A stretch of DNA of 64,000 nucleotides, taken from the NCBI RefSeq assembly GCF_003056305.1, contig NZ_PYVX01000003.1, positions 434,001-498,000 on the forward strand. The letters are read 5' to 3'. This document shows positions 53,637 to 61,859 of this stretch, in pieces. A model generated the notes under the pieces. That model was not told the DNA's origin. It did not search any database and saw only the letters and a list, made by a program, of their open reading frames with translations. Origin of the DNA: Halomonas denitrificans. GTDB taxonomy: Bacteria > Pseudomonadota > Gammaproteobacteria > Pseudomonadales > Halomonadaceae. Position 1 is the first letter of the stretch; each line of letters begins with the position of its first letter. Position numbers and translations under genes: made by a program.

Positions 53637-54339
53637 CCTGCTGCTGCGGCCACGCCAGCTCCGCGAGCTGGTACGCGGGGTGCCGTGGCTCGGCGGTCTC
53701 GACGACGCGGCCCTCGAGGGGCTGCTCAAGGATGCCGGGGTGCGCACCCTGGCGAGCCGCGAGTGGCTGTTTCGCCAGGACGCCCCCGCCCGGCGGGTCT
53801 ACATCGTGATCAACGGCCTGGTGCGCCTGGTGCGCAGCGGCCGCGACGGCCGGCTGGCGACCATCCGCTGCGTCGAGCGCGGCGGCACCCTGGGCGAGCT
53901 GAGCATGGTCTCGGGACCGGGGAGCTACCTCTACTGCGCCGAGGCGCTGCGCCGCACCCAGGTGCTGGCGATCCCCGCCGCGCGCTGCCGCGAGATCCTC
54001 GACCGCCACCCCGACTGCCGGGCGGAGTTCATGAGCCGCCTGGCCCTGGAGCTCACCGATCGTCTCGAGGACCTGGCCCTGCTCACCCAGGCCGACGCCA
54101 TGTCGCGGCTGGTCAGCTATCTCCTCCGCCAGCTGCCCGCCGGCCATCATCGCGGGCAGCAGGTGGTACGCCTGACCATCCCCAAGCGCTGGCTGGCCGC
54201 CCAGCTCGCCATGACCCCGGAGACCCTCTCGCGCCTGCTGGCCAGGCTGCGCGAGGAGGGCGTCATCACCATCGATCGCCAGCGCCTGGTCGTGCTCGAC
54301 GAGCACGCGCTGCGCGACTTCATGCTGGACGACGACTGA
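53602..54339 (+). CDS. dnr: Dnr-type Crp/Fnr transcriptional regulator
   Basis: A 245-residue regulator with an N-terminal cyclic-nucleotide-like domain (about 25-145), dimerisation helix and C-terminal winged helix. Recognition helix TPETLSRLLARLREEG (about 205-220) has the E-x2-SR pattern that reads TTGA half-sites. The N-terminal cysteines of FNR/Anr are missing, so it is of the Dnr type that senses NO through heme. It begins inside the end of moeA with GGAGG upstream. It probably binds the eleven dyads listed here. Confidence 0.88.
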   Translation: MATVPEPSSSPDLLLRPRQLRELVRGVPWLGGLDDAALEGLLKDAGVRTLASREWLFRQDAPARRVYIVINGLVRLVRSGRDGRLATIRCVERGGTLGELSMVSGPGSYLYCAEALRRTQVLAIPAARCREILDRHPDCRAEFMSRLALELTDRLEDLALLTQADAMSRLVSYLLRQLPAGHHRGQQVVRLTIPKRWLAAQLAMTPETLSRLLARLREEGVITIDRQRLVVLDEHALRDFMLDDD

Positions 54340-54367
54340 CGCGACGCGCGTCGTCCTGGGAGGCTGA

Positions 54368-54745
54368 ATGTCCCGCACCGCCAATCGACCCCTGATCTAC
54401 GCCTGCTCGGGCTGCTCCGACGTGGCCCAGCTCGCCAACGAGGTCGCCCTGCGCCTGGATCACCGGCGAGACGCCGAGATGTCCTGCATTGCCGGGGTGG
54501 GCGGCGGCGTGCCGGGCCTGGTGCGTACCGCCCGCTCGGGTCGCCCCATCGTGGCCATCGACGGCTGCCAGATGCACTGCGCCGAGCACTGCCTGGCCAA
54601 CGCCGACGTCGCCCCCACCGAGCACGTGCGGCTCTACGAGCAGGGCCTGAAGAAGCGCAAGGGCCGGCGCTACGGCGAGGCGACCATCGCCGCGGTCACC
54701 GAGCGGGTGGGCGAGCTGATCGCCCGGCTGCCGGTCGACGCCTAG
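54368..54745 (+). CDS. DGC-domain putative zinc-binding protein
   Basis: A 125-residue protein with six conserved-looking cysteines: CSGC at 13-16, Cys40 (MSCIAG) and DGCQMHCAEHC (67-75). Such proteins are annotated as DGC-domain putative metal-binding proteins and often sit beside denitrification or selenium genes. Function unknown. GGGAGG precedes the ATG. It follows dnr after 28 bp and its stop overlaps the convergent LysR stop by 3 bases at CTAG. Confidence 0.82.
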   Translation: MSRTANRPLIYACSGCSDVAQLANEVALRLDHRRDAEMSCIAGVGGGVPGLVRTARSGRPIVAIDGCQMHCAEHCLANADVAPTEHVRLYEQGLKKRKGRRYGEATIAAVTERVGELIARLPVDA

Positions 54746-55638
54746 CCCTCTCCCTCGATGCCATCGAGGATGTGGCGCACGAAGCGCTGGACCTTGGCGA
54801 GCTCGCCCAGGTGTTCCGGGTGGACCAGGTAGTAGGCGTTCGGCTCGGTCATCGCATGGGGCCAGGCCAGGTTCAGCCGCCCGTCGGCGAGTTCCTCGGC
54901 GATCAGGAAGCGCGGCAGCAGCGCCAGGCCACCCCCGGCGATCACCGTGCGGATCAGCATGTGGAAGGTCTCGAAACGGGTGCCGTGATAGCTGCGATCG
55001 CTGGCCACGCCCTGCTCGGCGAACCACCGGTGCCAGGCGTCGGGACGGGTGGAGAGGTGCAGGAGCCGCGCCCTGGCCAGCTCGGCCGGCGAGGCGAAGC
55101 GGTGGCGTGCCAGCAGCCGGGGAGCGCCCACCGCCACCACCTCCTCCCCGAAGAGCCGGTGGCACTCCAGGTTGGGCCAGCTGCCATGGCCGTAGAAGAC
55201 GGCCAGGTCGATATCCTCCTGCTCCAGGTCGAAGGCCTGGACGCGGTCGCAGAACTCGAGGCTGATATCGGGATTGGCCGCCAGGAAGTCGGGCAGCCGG
55301 CTGGCCAGCCAGCGGGTGCCGAAGGTCGGCAGGCTGGCGATCTTCAATACCTCGCCGTGACCGCTGTAGGTCAGGATGGTGTTCGCCGACATCTCCAGCT
55401 GCGCGAGGATCTTGCGTACTTCGCTCAGGTAGAGCGAGCCCTCCGGGGTCAGCAGCAGGGTGCGCCTGACCCGCCGGAACAGCCGGTGCTGCAGGTGGCG
55501 CTCCAGCTGGGCGACCTGCTTGCTGACCGCGCTCTGGGTCATGCTCAGCTCCTCGGCGGCCCGCGTGAAGCTCAGGTGTCGTGCCGCGGCCTCGAAGCAC
55601 TGAAGGGCGGTGGTGGAGGGCAGGTGCCGCGCCGTCAT
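54742..55638 (-). CDS. LysR-family regulator (GcvA-like), divergent from hglS
   Basis: A 298-residue LysR regulator with N-terminal winged helix (ARHLSFTRAAEELSMTQSAVS, helix quoted in part) and a periplasmic-binding-like effector domain. It resembles the GcvA group. Convergent with the DGC gene and divergent from hglS, which it probably controls. A perfect inverted repeat (TTGCATTCC/GGAATGCAA) lies in the shared 236-bp region. Confidence 0.88.
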   Translation of the reverse strand: MTARHLPSTTALQCFEAAARHLSFTRAAEELSMTQSAVSKQVAQLERHLQHRLFRRVRRTLLLTPEGSLYLSEVRKILAQLEMSANTILTYSGHGEVLKIASLPTFGTRWLASRLPDFLAANPDISLEFCDRVQAFDLEQEDIDLAVFYGHGSWPNLECHRLFGEEVVAVGAPRLLARHRFASPAELARARLLHLSTRPDAWHRWFAEQGVASDRSYHGTRFETFHMLIRTVIAGGGLALLPRFLIAEELADGRLNLAWPHAMTEPNAYYLVHPEHLGELAKVQRFVRHILDGIEGEG

Positions 55639-55692
55639 CGCTCGTCTCCCGAGCTGTGGAAAGCTCCTATCCTACGCTTCGGGCGGGGATCC

Positions 55693-55769
55693 TTGCATTC
55701 CGTCTGGTCCTGACTCTTTTCCCTTTGGAGGGGGTTTTAGGGGCGTAAGGATGACTTTCTGGAATGCAA
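55693..55769. promoter_or_regulatory. Inverted repeat in the LysR-hglS intergenic region
   Basis: TTGCATTCC at 55693-55701 and GGAATGCAA at 55761-55769, 59 bp apart, perfect 9-bp arms. Possible regulatory dyad for the LysR protein, though the spacing is longer than a single LysR site. An eight-base T-run lies just after the right arm. Confidence 0.5.
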
Positions 55770-55874
55770 AGCGCGTTTTTTTTCGTTTGTCCCGCCAGGA
55801 GGGGTTCTGTTCTCATGTCGGCATAACGCCGTCGCCGTGGCGCCGGCTCGACCGCTCACTCTGCGAGGCTCTCC

Positions 55875-57236
55875 ATGACGACCCCCTCCCACGTTTCCCC
55901 GGACGAGATCCGCGACCGTTTCTCCCGCGCCATGTCGGCCATGTATCAGGCCGAGGTGCCCCAGTACGAGACCCTGCTCGAGCTGGTGACCCAGGTGAAC
56001 CGGGAGGTTCTCGAGGGCGATGCGGTGCTGGCCGAGCGGCTGGCGGCCCATGACGAGCTGAACCGCCTCGGCGTCGAGCGCCACGGCGCCATCCGCGTGG
56101 GCACCGCCGACGAGCTCGCCATGCTGCGCCGCCTGTTCGCGGTGATGGGCATGCATCCGGTGGGCTACTACGACCTCTCCGAGGCCGGCGTCCCGGTGCA
56201 CTCCACGGCCTTCCGCCCCGTCGACGACGCCGCCCTGGCCCGCAACCCCTTTCGCATCTTCACCTCGCTGCTGCGTCTGGAGCTGATCGAGAGCGAGGCG
56301 CTGCGCGAGCGCGCCGCGGCGATCCTGGCCGAGCGCGACATCTTCACCCCCGGCGCGCGGGAGCTGATCGCCCGCTGCGAGACCCAGGGCGGGCTCACCG
56401 ACGAGGAGGCCGAGCGCTTCGTCGCCGAGGCGCTGGAGACCTTCCGCTGGCACCAAGATGCCACCGTGGATCTCGCCACCTACGAGGCGCTGCACGCCGA
56501 GCATCGCCTGATCGCCGACGTGGTCTGCTTTCGTGGTCCGCACATCAACCACCTGACGCCGCGCACCCTGGACATCGACGAGGTCCAGCGGCGCATGCCG
56601 GCGGCCGGCATGAATCCCAAGGCCGTCATCGAGGGCCCGCCGCGCCGCGACTGCCCGATCCTGCTGCGCCAGACCAGCTTCAAGGCGCTGGAGGAGCCGA
56701 CCCGCTTCAAGGGCGAGCGCAAGGGCACCCACACCGCCCGCTTCGGCGAGATCGAGCAGCGCGGCGTGGCCCTGACCGCCAAGGGACGCGGGCTCTACGA
56801 CCGCCTGCTGACGGCCTCCCGTGAGCGGACCCAGGGGCTCGACAACGCGGCGCATCAGCGGGTGCTGGCCGAAGTCTTCGCCGACTTCCCCGACGACGAG
56901 GCGGCCCTGCGCCGCCAGGGCCTGGCCTTCTTCGAGTACCGTCTCACCGAGGCTGGCCGCGCGGCCGAGGGTCGCGAGGCGGCGGACCTCGAGGCGTGGA
57001 TCGCGCAGGGGCTGGTGACGGCGCGGCCGATCACCTACGAGGACTTCCTGCCGGTCAGCGCGGCGGGCATCTTCCAGTCGAACCTGGGCGGCGGCGAGAA
57101 CGCGGCCTATGCCGGCAACGCCAACCGCGAGGCCTTCGAGGCGGCGCTGGGCGCCGCCGTCACCGACGAGCTGTCGCTCTACGCCGAGCGCGAGCGGGCA
57201 TCCCTGGCGGCGGTACGCGAGGCCCTGGGCGCCTGA
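55875..57236 (+). CDS. hglS: 2-oxoadipate dioxygenase/decarboxylase (HglS, DUF1338 family)
   Basis: Iron enzyme that converts 2-oxoadipate to D-2-hydroxyglutarate in lysine catabolism. The 453-residue protein has His70, Arg74, His226 and Glu294 at the same numbers as the metal ligands and substrate-binding arginine I recall for the Pseudomonas enzyme (VERHGAIRVG, GPHINH, FGEIEQRG). Full length. It is unrelated to denitrification and marks the right border of the island. Its own hairpin follows. Confidence 0.92.
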   Translation: MTTPSHVSPDEIRDRFSRAMSAMYQAEVPQYETLLELVTQVNREVLEGDAVLAERLAAHDELNRLGVERHGAIRVGTADELAMLRRLFAVMGMHPVGYYDLSEAGVPVHSTAFRPVDDAALARNPFRIFTSLLRLELIESEALRERAAAILAERDIFTPGARELIARCETQGGLTDEEAERFVAEALETFRWHQDATVDLATYEALHAEHRLIADVVCFRGPHINHLTPRTLDIDEVQRRMPAAGMNPKAVIEGPPRRDCPILLRQTSFKALEEPTRFKGERKGTHTARFGEIEQRGVALTAKGRGLYDRLLTASRERTQGLDNAAHQRVLAEVFADFPDDEAALRRQGLAFFEYRLTEAGRAAEGREAADLEAWIAQGLVTARPITYEDFLPVSAAGIFQSNLGGGENAAYAGNANREAFEAALGAAVTDELSLYAERERASLAAVREALGA

Positions 57237-57258
57237 CCCGACGCCTGATCACCGACGA

Positions 57259-57290
57259 CACCGCGGCCGGTCACTCGACCGGCCGTGGTG
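57259..57290 (+). terminator. Hairpin after hglS
   Basis: CACCGCGGCCGGT, loop CACTCG, ACCGGCCGTGGTG: 13 bp with one G-U. No T-run follows. Confidence 0.6.
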
Positions 57291-57335
57291 CGTCTCGGGT
57301 ACCATGAGGCCTTCGCTATCGGACAGGGACGCCCC

Positions 57336-57497
57336 ATGGTGCTGCTCGACGGCCTCTCGCCGCTCGCCGCCTCGCTCAACCTGCTGCTGATTTTGCTCTC
57401 GGCGCTGACCTCGGCCTTCACCGCGGCGGTCGGCGCCGGGGACGGGGTGCTGATGATCATGGCGCTGGCCCAGGTGATGCCGGTGCAGGGGTTAGGG
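57336..57497 (+). pseudogene. Truncated TauE/SafE-family (TSUP) permease
   Basis: Only the first 53 or so codons of a sulfite-exporter-type membrane protein remain: LLILLSALTSAFTAAVGAGD then GVLMIMALAQVMPVQG. The usual continuation (second membrane segment on) is lost at about 57497, where IS-like sequence begins. The start has a GGACAGGG site. The family is normally about 250 residues. Confidence 0.8.
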
Positions 57498-58386
57498 GGA
57501 CCTCAACAACTCTATTCATGCTATGCATGCCAGTAAAAGTGGTGATGCCCGAAGCGAAGCGGCATGCGGTAACGCATCTGGTGACAGGCGGCTGGCTCAG
57601 CCAGCGACATGCCTGCCACGATCGGTGGCCCTCTACCAGGCGATGCCGCGTGACGATGAGCCGCTTCGGGCTCGACTGCACGTCTTGGCGACCTGCTATC
57701 CCCGCTACGGCTACCTGCTTCTGCACGCCCTGTTGCGTCAGGAGGGCCTGGTGGTCAATCGCAAGCGGACCTACCGGCTCTACTGCGAAGCTGGGCTTCA
57801 GGTTCGCACCCGCCGGCGCAAGCGGCTGGTGCGCCCAAGGGTGCCGATGCCATTGCCCGATAGGCCCAACCAACGCAGGTCGCTGGACTTCGTCTCGGAT
57901 CAGCTCGCCTCGGGGCGCCTTTACGCGTGCTGAACATTGTGGATGACTGCAGTCGGGAATGCGGCCAGCTAGTGGATACGTCCGTTTCCGGTCGGCGCCT
58001 GGCCAGGTTCCTGGACGACATGGCGCAGCAGCGTGCTCTGCCTATCACGATTGTCTGCGATAACGGCCCCGAGCTGACCAGCAAGGCGATGTTCTTCTGG
58101 GCGTGTGAGCGGAAGGTCACGCTGGCCTTCATCCAGCCAGGCAAGCCGACACAGAATGCCTTCATCGAGAGCTTCAACGGCAAGTTCCGCGATGGCTGCC
58201 TCAATCAGCACTGGTTTCTGGGCCTGACCGATGCCCGGCATGAAATCGACCAATGGAGAGCCCACTACAACCATGTCAGACCGCACAGCTCGCTAGGCTA
58301 TATGCCACCCGTCGCCTATGCCCAGCAGTGTGCATGAGGAAGCGGTTTTTCACATTGTGGTTGGACCGAAACTAGGGGGAGGGTCA
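57498..58386 (+). mobile_element. Decayed IS3-family element (IS407-like)
   Basis: The right end is intact: ACTAGGGGGAGGGTCA at 58371-58386, a typical terminal repeat of this group. The left terminal repeat (expected TGACCCTCCCC) is missing and the orfA part is gone. At the left junction TTAGGGGGACCTC resembles a broken end. The element cut the TSUP gene. Its transposase is frameshifted and cannot be made. Confidence 0.75.
57533..58337 (+). pseudogene. IS3-family transposase (orfB), two frameshifts
   Basis: DDE transposase pieces in three frames: MPEAKRHAVTHLVTGGWLSQ, then RDDEPLRARLHVLATCYPRY to RSLDFVSDQLASGR, then LNIVDDCSRECGQ to HYNHVRPHSSLGYMPP. The frame changes near 57610 and near 57920 (a stop follows RLYAC). 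The three acidic residues appear to be present in DFVSD, DNGPE and NAFIESF contexts. The frameshifts make it inactive. Confidence 0.8.
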
Positions 58387-58410
58387 CATCACTGTAATAC
58401 CAAGAATCTT

Positions 58411-59319
58411 TCAGGAATCTGTAGAGCTTCCCCAATGCTCGAGGAGCATATCGATGAACAGCTGAGCTGTGCTGGAAATACTGTGCGAATTGCTTCTCAC
58501 CAGGCCGATGGTGCGCTGAATACGTGGTTCAGGCAGCTCTCGAGAACACAGTATGTCATGGTCGGGGCCAGGCATTGTCATTTTGGGCAGGATCGCCACG
58601 CCCAAGCCAGATTCGACAAGGCCAAGGGAGGTGGAAAGGTGCTGGACTTCGTAGAAGCTATTCAATCGGATGCCCTCAGCGGAGAGCGTGTTGTCCAGCA
58701 GCATGCGATTGCCACTGTCCCGGCTCACGGTGATCAACCTGGCCTGTTCGAGATCTGACCACTCGATGCGACCTTTATCCGCAAGAGGGTGGTCGGAACG
58801 TAGTGCCAGGACAAAGGGATCTCTTAATAGTGGTGTGAAGGAGACTTCAGGGCTCTGGGCGCTGAACATATTGATACCGAAGTCTGCCTCGCCGCTGATC
58901 ACCTTTTCCAGACCTTCCTTGGCACTGATATCGAGGATCCTGATGCGGATCCCCGGCCATGCCTCGCTGAAGCCTCGGATCACACTAGGCAGGAAATAGA
59001 AGGCCGCGGTGGGAATACAGGCAATGGTAACCGTGCCCTTCTGGTGGGTGGCCAATTCACGGATTCCCAGGATCGACGATTCGTACTCCTCGATCATGCG
59101 TCTCGCTCGGGGAAGGAAGTCCGTACCGATCGGGGTCAGCCGCGTCCGCCGGGTGGTCCGTTCCAGCAGCTCGACCTCCAGGAGCTCTTCGAGCTTCTGA
59201 ATGCGCCGGGATAGTGCCGGCTGAGAGAGATGAAGACGTTGTGCGGCCTCGTGGAAGGAGCCCAGCTCCGCAACCAGAATAAAGGCCTGTAAATCAAGGA
59301 ACTCTAAGCGGTGCAACAT
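58411..59319 (-). CDS. LysR-family regulator, divergent from the prpF-tct cluster
   Basis: A 302-residue LysR protein: N-terminal winged helix (LDLQAFILVAELGSFHEAAQ, first part), then the effector domain with GLVESGLGVAILPKM. It resembles the CynR/CbbR-like group. Start 59319 gives the family N-terminus MLHRLEFLDLQAF; a GTG at 59364 is possible. The IS right end lies 24 bp beyond its stop. Divergent from the putative isomerase, with a palindromic site between. Confidence 0.85.
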   Translation of the reverse strand: MLHRLEFLDLQAFILVAELGSFHEAAQRLHLSQPALSRRIQKLEELLEVELLERTTRRTRLTPIGTDFLPRARRMIEEYESSILGIRELATHQKGTVTIACIPTAAFYFLPSVIRGFSEAWPGIRIRILDISAKEGLEKVISGEADFGINMFSAQSPEVSFTPLLRDPFVLALRSDHPLADKGRIEWSDLEQARLITVSRDSGNRMLLDNTLSAEGIRLNSFYEVQHLSTSLGLVESGLGVAILPKMTMPGPDHDILCSRELPEPRIQRTIGLVRSNSHSISSTAQLFIDMLLEHWGSSTDS

Positions 59320-59368
59320 ATCCTGACTCTTGCATGGAGTAGTGACTATTGATAATGCTAGCACATTA

Positions 59369-59383
59369 ATGCGTAAATCGCAT
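59369..59383. promoter_or_regulatory. Palindrome between LysR and prpF-like gene
   Basis: ATGCG-TAAAT-CGCAT, a perfect 5-bp dyad inside an A/T-rich stretch (TTAATGCGTAAATCGCATAA). It fits a LysR-type T-N11-A site. Confidence 0.55.
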
Positions 59384-59463
59384 AACTTGGCGGTTTTATT
59401 TGCATTTGAAGCATTAAAGGCGCCCTGACATGCTCATATCACAACTTTCAGACGCGATATGGC

Positions 59464-60597
59464 ATGACGATGATGAACAGCATTCCCTGCATGATCATGC
59501 GCGGTGGCACTTCCCGAGGCCCTTTCCTGCGCATGAGAGACCTTCCCGACAGCCAGGAAGAGCAAACTGAGATCCTGCTCAATCTCATGGGGTCTGGCCA
59601 CGCTCTCCAGATCGATGGCATCGGAGGGGGGGATCCGCTGACCAGCAAGGTCGCCATCGTGGAGCGTTCCTCCGATCCCGAGGCGGACGTCGACTACCTG
59701 TTTGCGCAGGTTGATGTGCTCAACCGTCGCGTCGACTTCAACCCGAACTGCGGCAACATGCTGTCCGCGGTGGGGCCGTATGCCATCGAGACGGGACTGG
59801 TGGAGCCCCAGGAAGGGACCACCATCGTCCGCGTACGCAACCTCAACACCCAGCGGCTGATCGAGTGCCACGTACCGACACCGGGCCGTCAGGTAGCCTA
59901 CGAGGGCGATACGCGCATCAGCGGCGTCCCGGGGTGCGCCGCCGGCATTCAGCTCAGTTTCCTCGATATCGTCGGGACCAAGACCGGCGCGCTGTTGCCG
60001 ACCGGGCAGGCCACCGACACGATCGATGGCATCGAGGTCACCTGCCTCGATGCCGCGACCCCCATCATGATGGTCAACGCGGCCGATCTGGGCCTCAGCG
60101 GCCGGGAATCCCCTGCGGAGCTGGACGATCGTCCCGCCATGCTGAAGCGGTTGGAGATGATTCGTCGCGAGGCCGGACGTCGAATGGGGCTGGGGGATGT
60201 CAGCCAGAGTGTCTTGCCCAAGCCAGTGTTGCTGTCGGCACCGTCTAGCGACACCGCTACGCTGTGCACCCGCTACTTCGTGCCTCATCGCTGCCATAAG
60301 GCCATTGCCGTCACGGGGGCCATCGCGGTTGCCACGGCCGTCAGTGTCCCTGGCACCGTGGCCAACCGAATCGCGATTGGAGCGGAGAAACTGTCGGCCG
60401 CTGGCCGGCTGTCGCAAGTAAGGCTGGAACACCCCTCGGGATTCATCGACCTGGATGTCGAGCACCGCAACGAGAACGCCTGCGATATTGCGCGTGTTTC
60501 CCTCATCCGCACCGCCAGGAAGATCATGAGTGGGACCATCTTCTACTCGCTTCCTGCCACGCCCAGCCTAGATACGCTGACTTCAAAGGCCAGCTGA
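59464..60597 (+). CDS. PrpF-family isomerase (aconitate / oxalomesaconate type)
   Basis: A 377-residue protein of the PrpF family (diaminopimelate-epimerase fold). Members isomerise double bonds of tricarboxylic acids, such as aconitate isomerase and 4-oxalomesaconate tautomerase. Typical stretches: PCMIMRGGTSRGPFLR near the start, IDGIGGGDPLTSKVAIV and VDFNPNCGNMLSAVGPYAIE, with Cys in the NCGN motif. The TTT transporter and aconitase downstream favour an aconitate role. Start may be one of the first two ATGs; ribosome site weak. Confidence 0.85.
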   Translation: MTMMNSIPCMIMRGGTSRGPFLRMRDLPDSQEEQTEILLNLMGSGHALQIDGIGGGDPLTSKVAIVERSSDPEADVDYLFAQVDVLNRRVDFNPNCGNMLSAVGPYAIETGLVEPQEGTTIVRVRNLNTQRLIECHVPTPGRQVAYEGDTRISGVPGCAAGIQLSFLDIVGTKTGALLPTGQATDTIDGIEVTCLDAATPIMMVNAADLGLSGRESPAELDDRPAMLKRLEMIRREAGRRMGLGDVSQSVLPKPVLLSAPSSDTATLCTRYFVPHRCHKAIAVTGAIAVATAVSVPGTVANRIAIGAEKLSAAGRLSQVRLEHPSGFIDLDVEHRNENACDIARVSLIRTARKIMSGTIFYSLPATPSLDTLTSKAS

Positions 60598-60661
60598 GTC
60601 CTCGTACTGGCAGGGCCCTCATTAACCACTATGACAATGACAACACGCCAGGAGTATTGCC

Positions 60662-61780
60662 ATGATGATCCAACAGACTGCAACTTCTTCTCTCTCGCTC
60701 GGATGGCTCAATAAAGCCGCGTTGCTTGGGCTTGCGATCACCGGACTGGGCCTGACGACCTCTGTCCAGGCTCAGGATGTCGAGGTACCCGGTAACATCA
60801 AGTGGACCATTCCATTTGGCGTTGGCGGTGGTACGGATGTTTGGGCGCGCTTCTTCTCCCCCTGGCTCAGCGAGTCTCTGCCGGGAGAGCCGACCATCAT
60901 GATCGATAACGTGCCCGGTGGCGGCTCCATCAATGGTGCCAATCTGTTCGCCGTGCGTGCCAAGTCGGATGGTGGCGACTGGTTAGGAACCTCGGCCTCG
61001 ACCCAGTATCCGGCCATGCTCGACGATCCCCGCGTCCGCTACGACTACAGCGATTGGACGCCCATCCTGGCCACACCGACGGGTGGGGTGGTCTATGCCC
61101 AGCCCAGCCTCGGCGAAACGGCCGAGACGGCGCTGGACGCTCTGCTGGCACAGCCGGTCAAGCTGGCGGCGCAGAACCCCACCGGTGTCGAGCTGCCGGT
61201 CTTGATCGCCCTGGACATGCTGGGCGCCGACGTACAGGCCGTGTTCGGCATGCGCAGCCGGGGGGAGGGTCGCCTGGCATTCGAGCGTGGTGAAGCCGAC
61301 ATCGACTTCCAGACCACCTCCGCCTATCTGAGCAACGTCGAGCCGCTGGTGGAGGCCGGCAAGGCGGTGCCGCTCTTCTCGCTTGGGGTGCTGAACGACG
61401 AAGGAAAGATCGTCCGCGACCCGGCGTTCCCTGATCTGCCTACTTTCAACGAGGTCTACCAGGCTCGTCATGGCGAGGCGCCGTCGGGCAACGCCTACGA
61501 GGCGTTTCGCAAGTTCTTTGCCTCCGGCTATGCCCTGCAGAAGCTGATCATGGTGCCGAAGGACACCCCCCAGGCCCTGATCGACACCTATCGCCAGGCG
61601 GCCCGTGACTTCGTGGACACCGAAGCGTTCAAGGAGGCAGCCGACGCCCAACTGGGGCCATACACGCCGGTTGTCGGTGACACTGTCCAACGTCACCTCG
61701 ACGACGCCATGTCCATCGATGACGCCACTCGCGACTGGCTGGCCGACTGGCTGCAGTCGGAGCACGGCGCCAAGATCTGA
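60662..61780 (+). CDS. tctC: Tripartite tricarboxylate transporter substrate-binding protein
   Basis: Periplasmic binding protein of 372 residues with a long signal peptide ending SVQAQD. It is of the TctC/Bug family, although the usual N-terminal motif is replaced by WTIPFGVGGGTDVWARFFSP. It delivers a carboxylate to TctAB. The gap to tctA is only 79 bp. Confidence 0.85.
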   Translation: MMIQQTATSSLSLGWLNKAALLGLAITGLGLTTSVQAQDVEVPGNIKWTIPFGVGGGTDVWARFFSPWLSESLPGEPTIMIDNVPGGGSINGANLFAVRAKSDGGDWLGTSASTQYPAMLDDPRVRYDYSDWTPILATPTGGVVYAQPSLGETAETALDALLAQPVKLAAQNPTGVELPVLIALDMLGADVQAVFGMRSRGEGRLAFERGEADIDFQTTSAYLSNVEPLVEAGKAVPLFSLGVLNDEGKIVRDPAFPDLPTFNEVYQARHGEAPSGNAYEAFRKFFASGYALQKLIMVPKDTPQALIDTYRQAARDFVDTEAFKEAADAQLGPYTPVVGDTVQRHLDDAMSIDDATRDWLADWLQSEHGAKI

Positions 61781-61859
61781 CGCGCAGTGGGATGTGCCGG
61801 CCCCTTGGGGGCCGGCAGCCCCGGCTCCTCCCGATCACACAATATAAGAGCCATACGCC

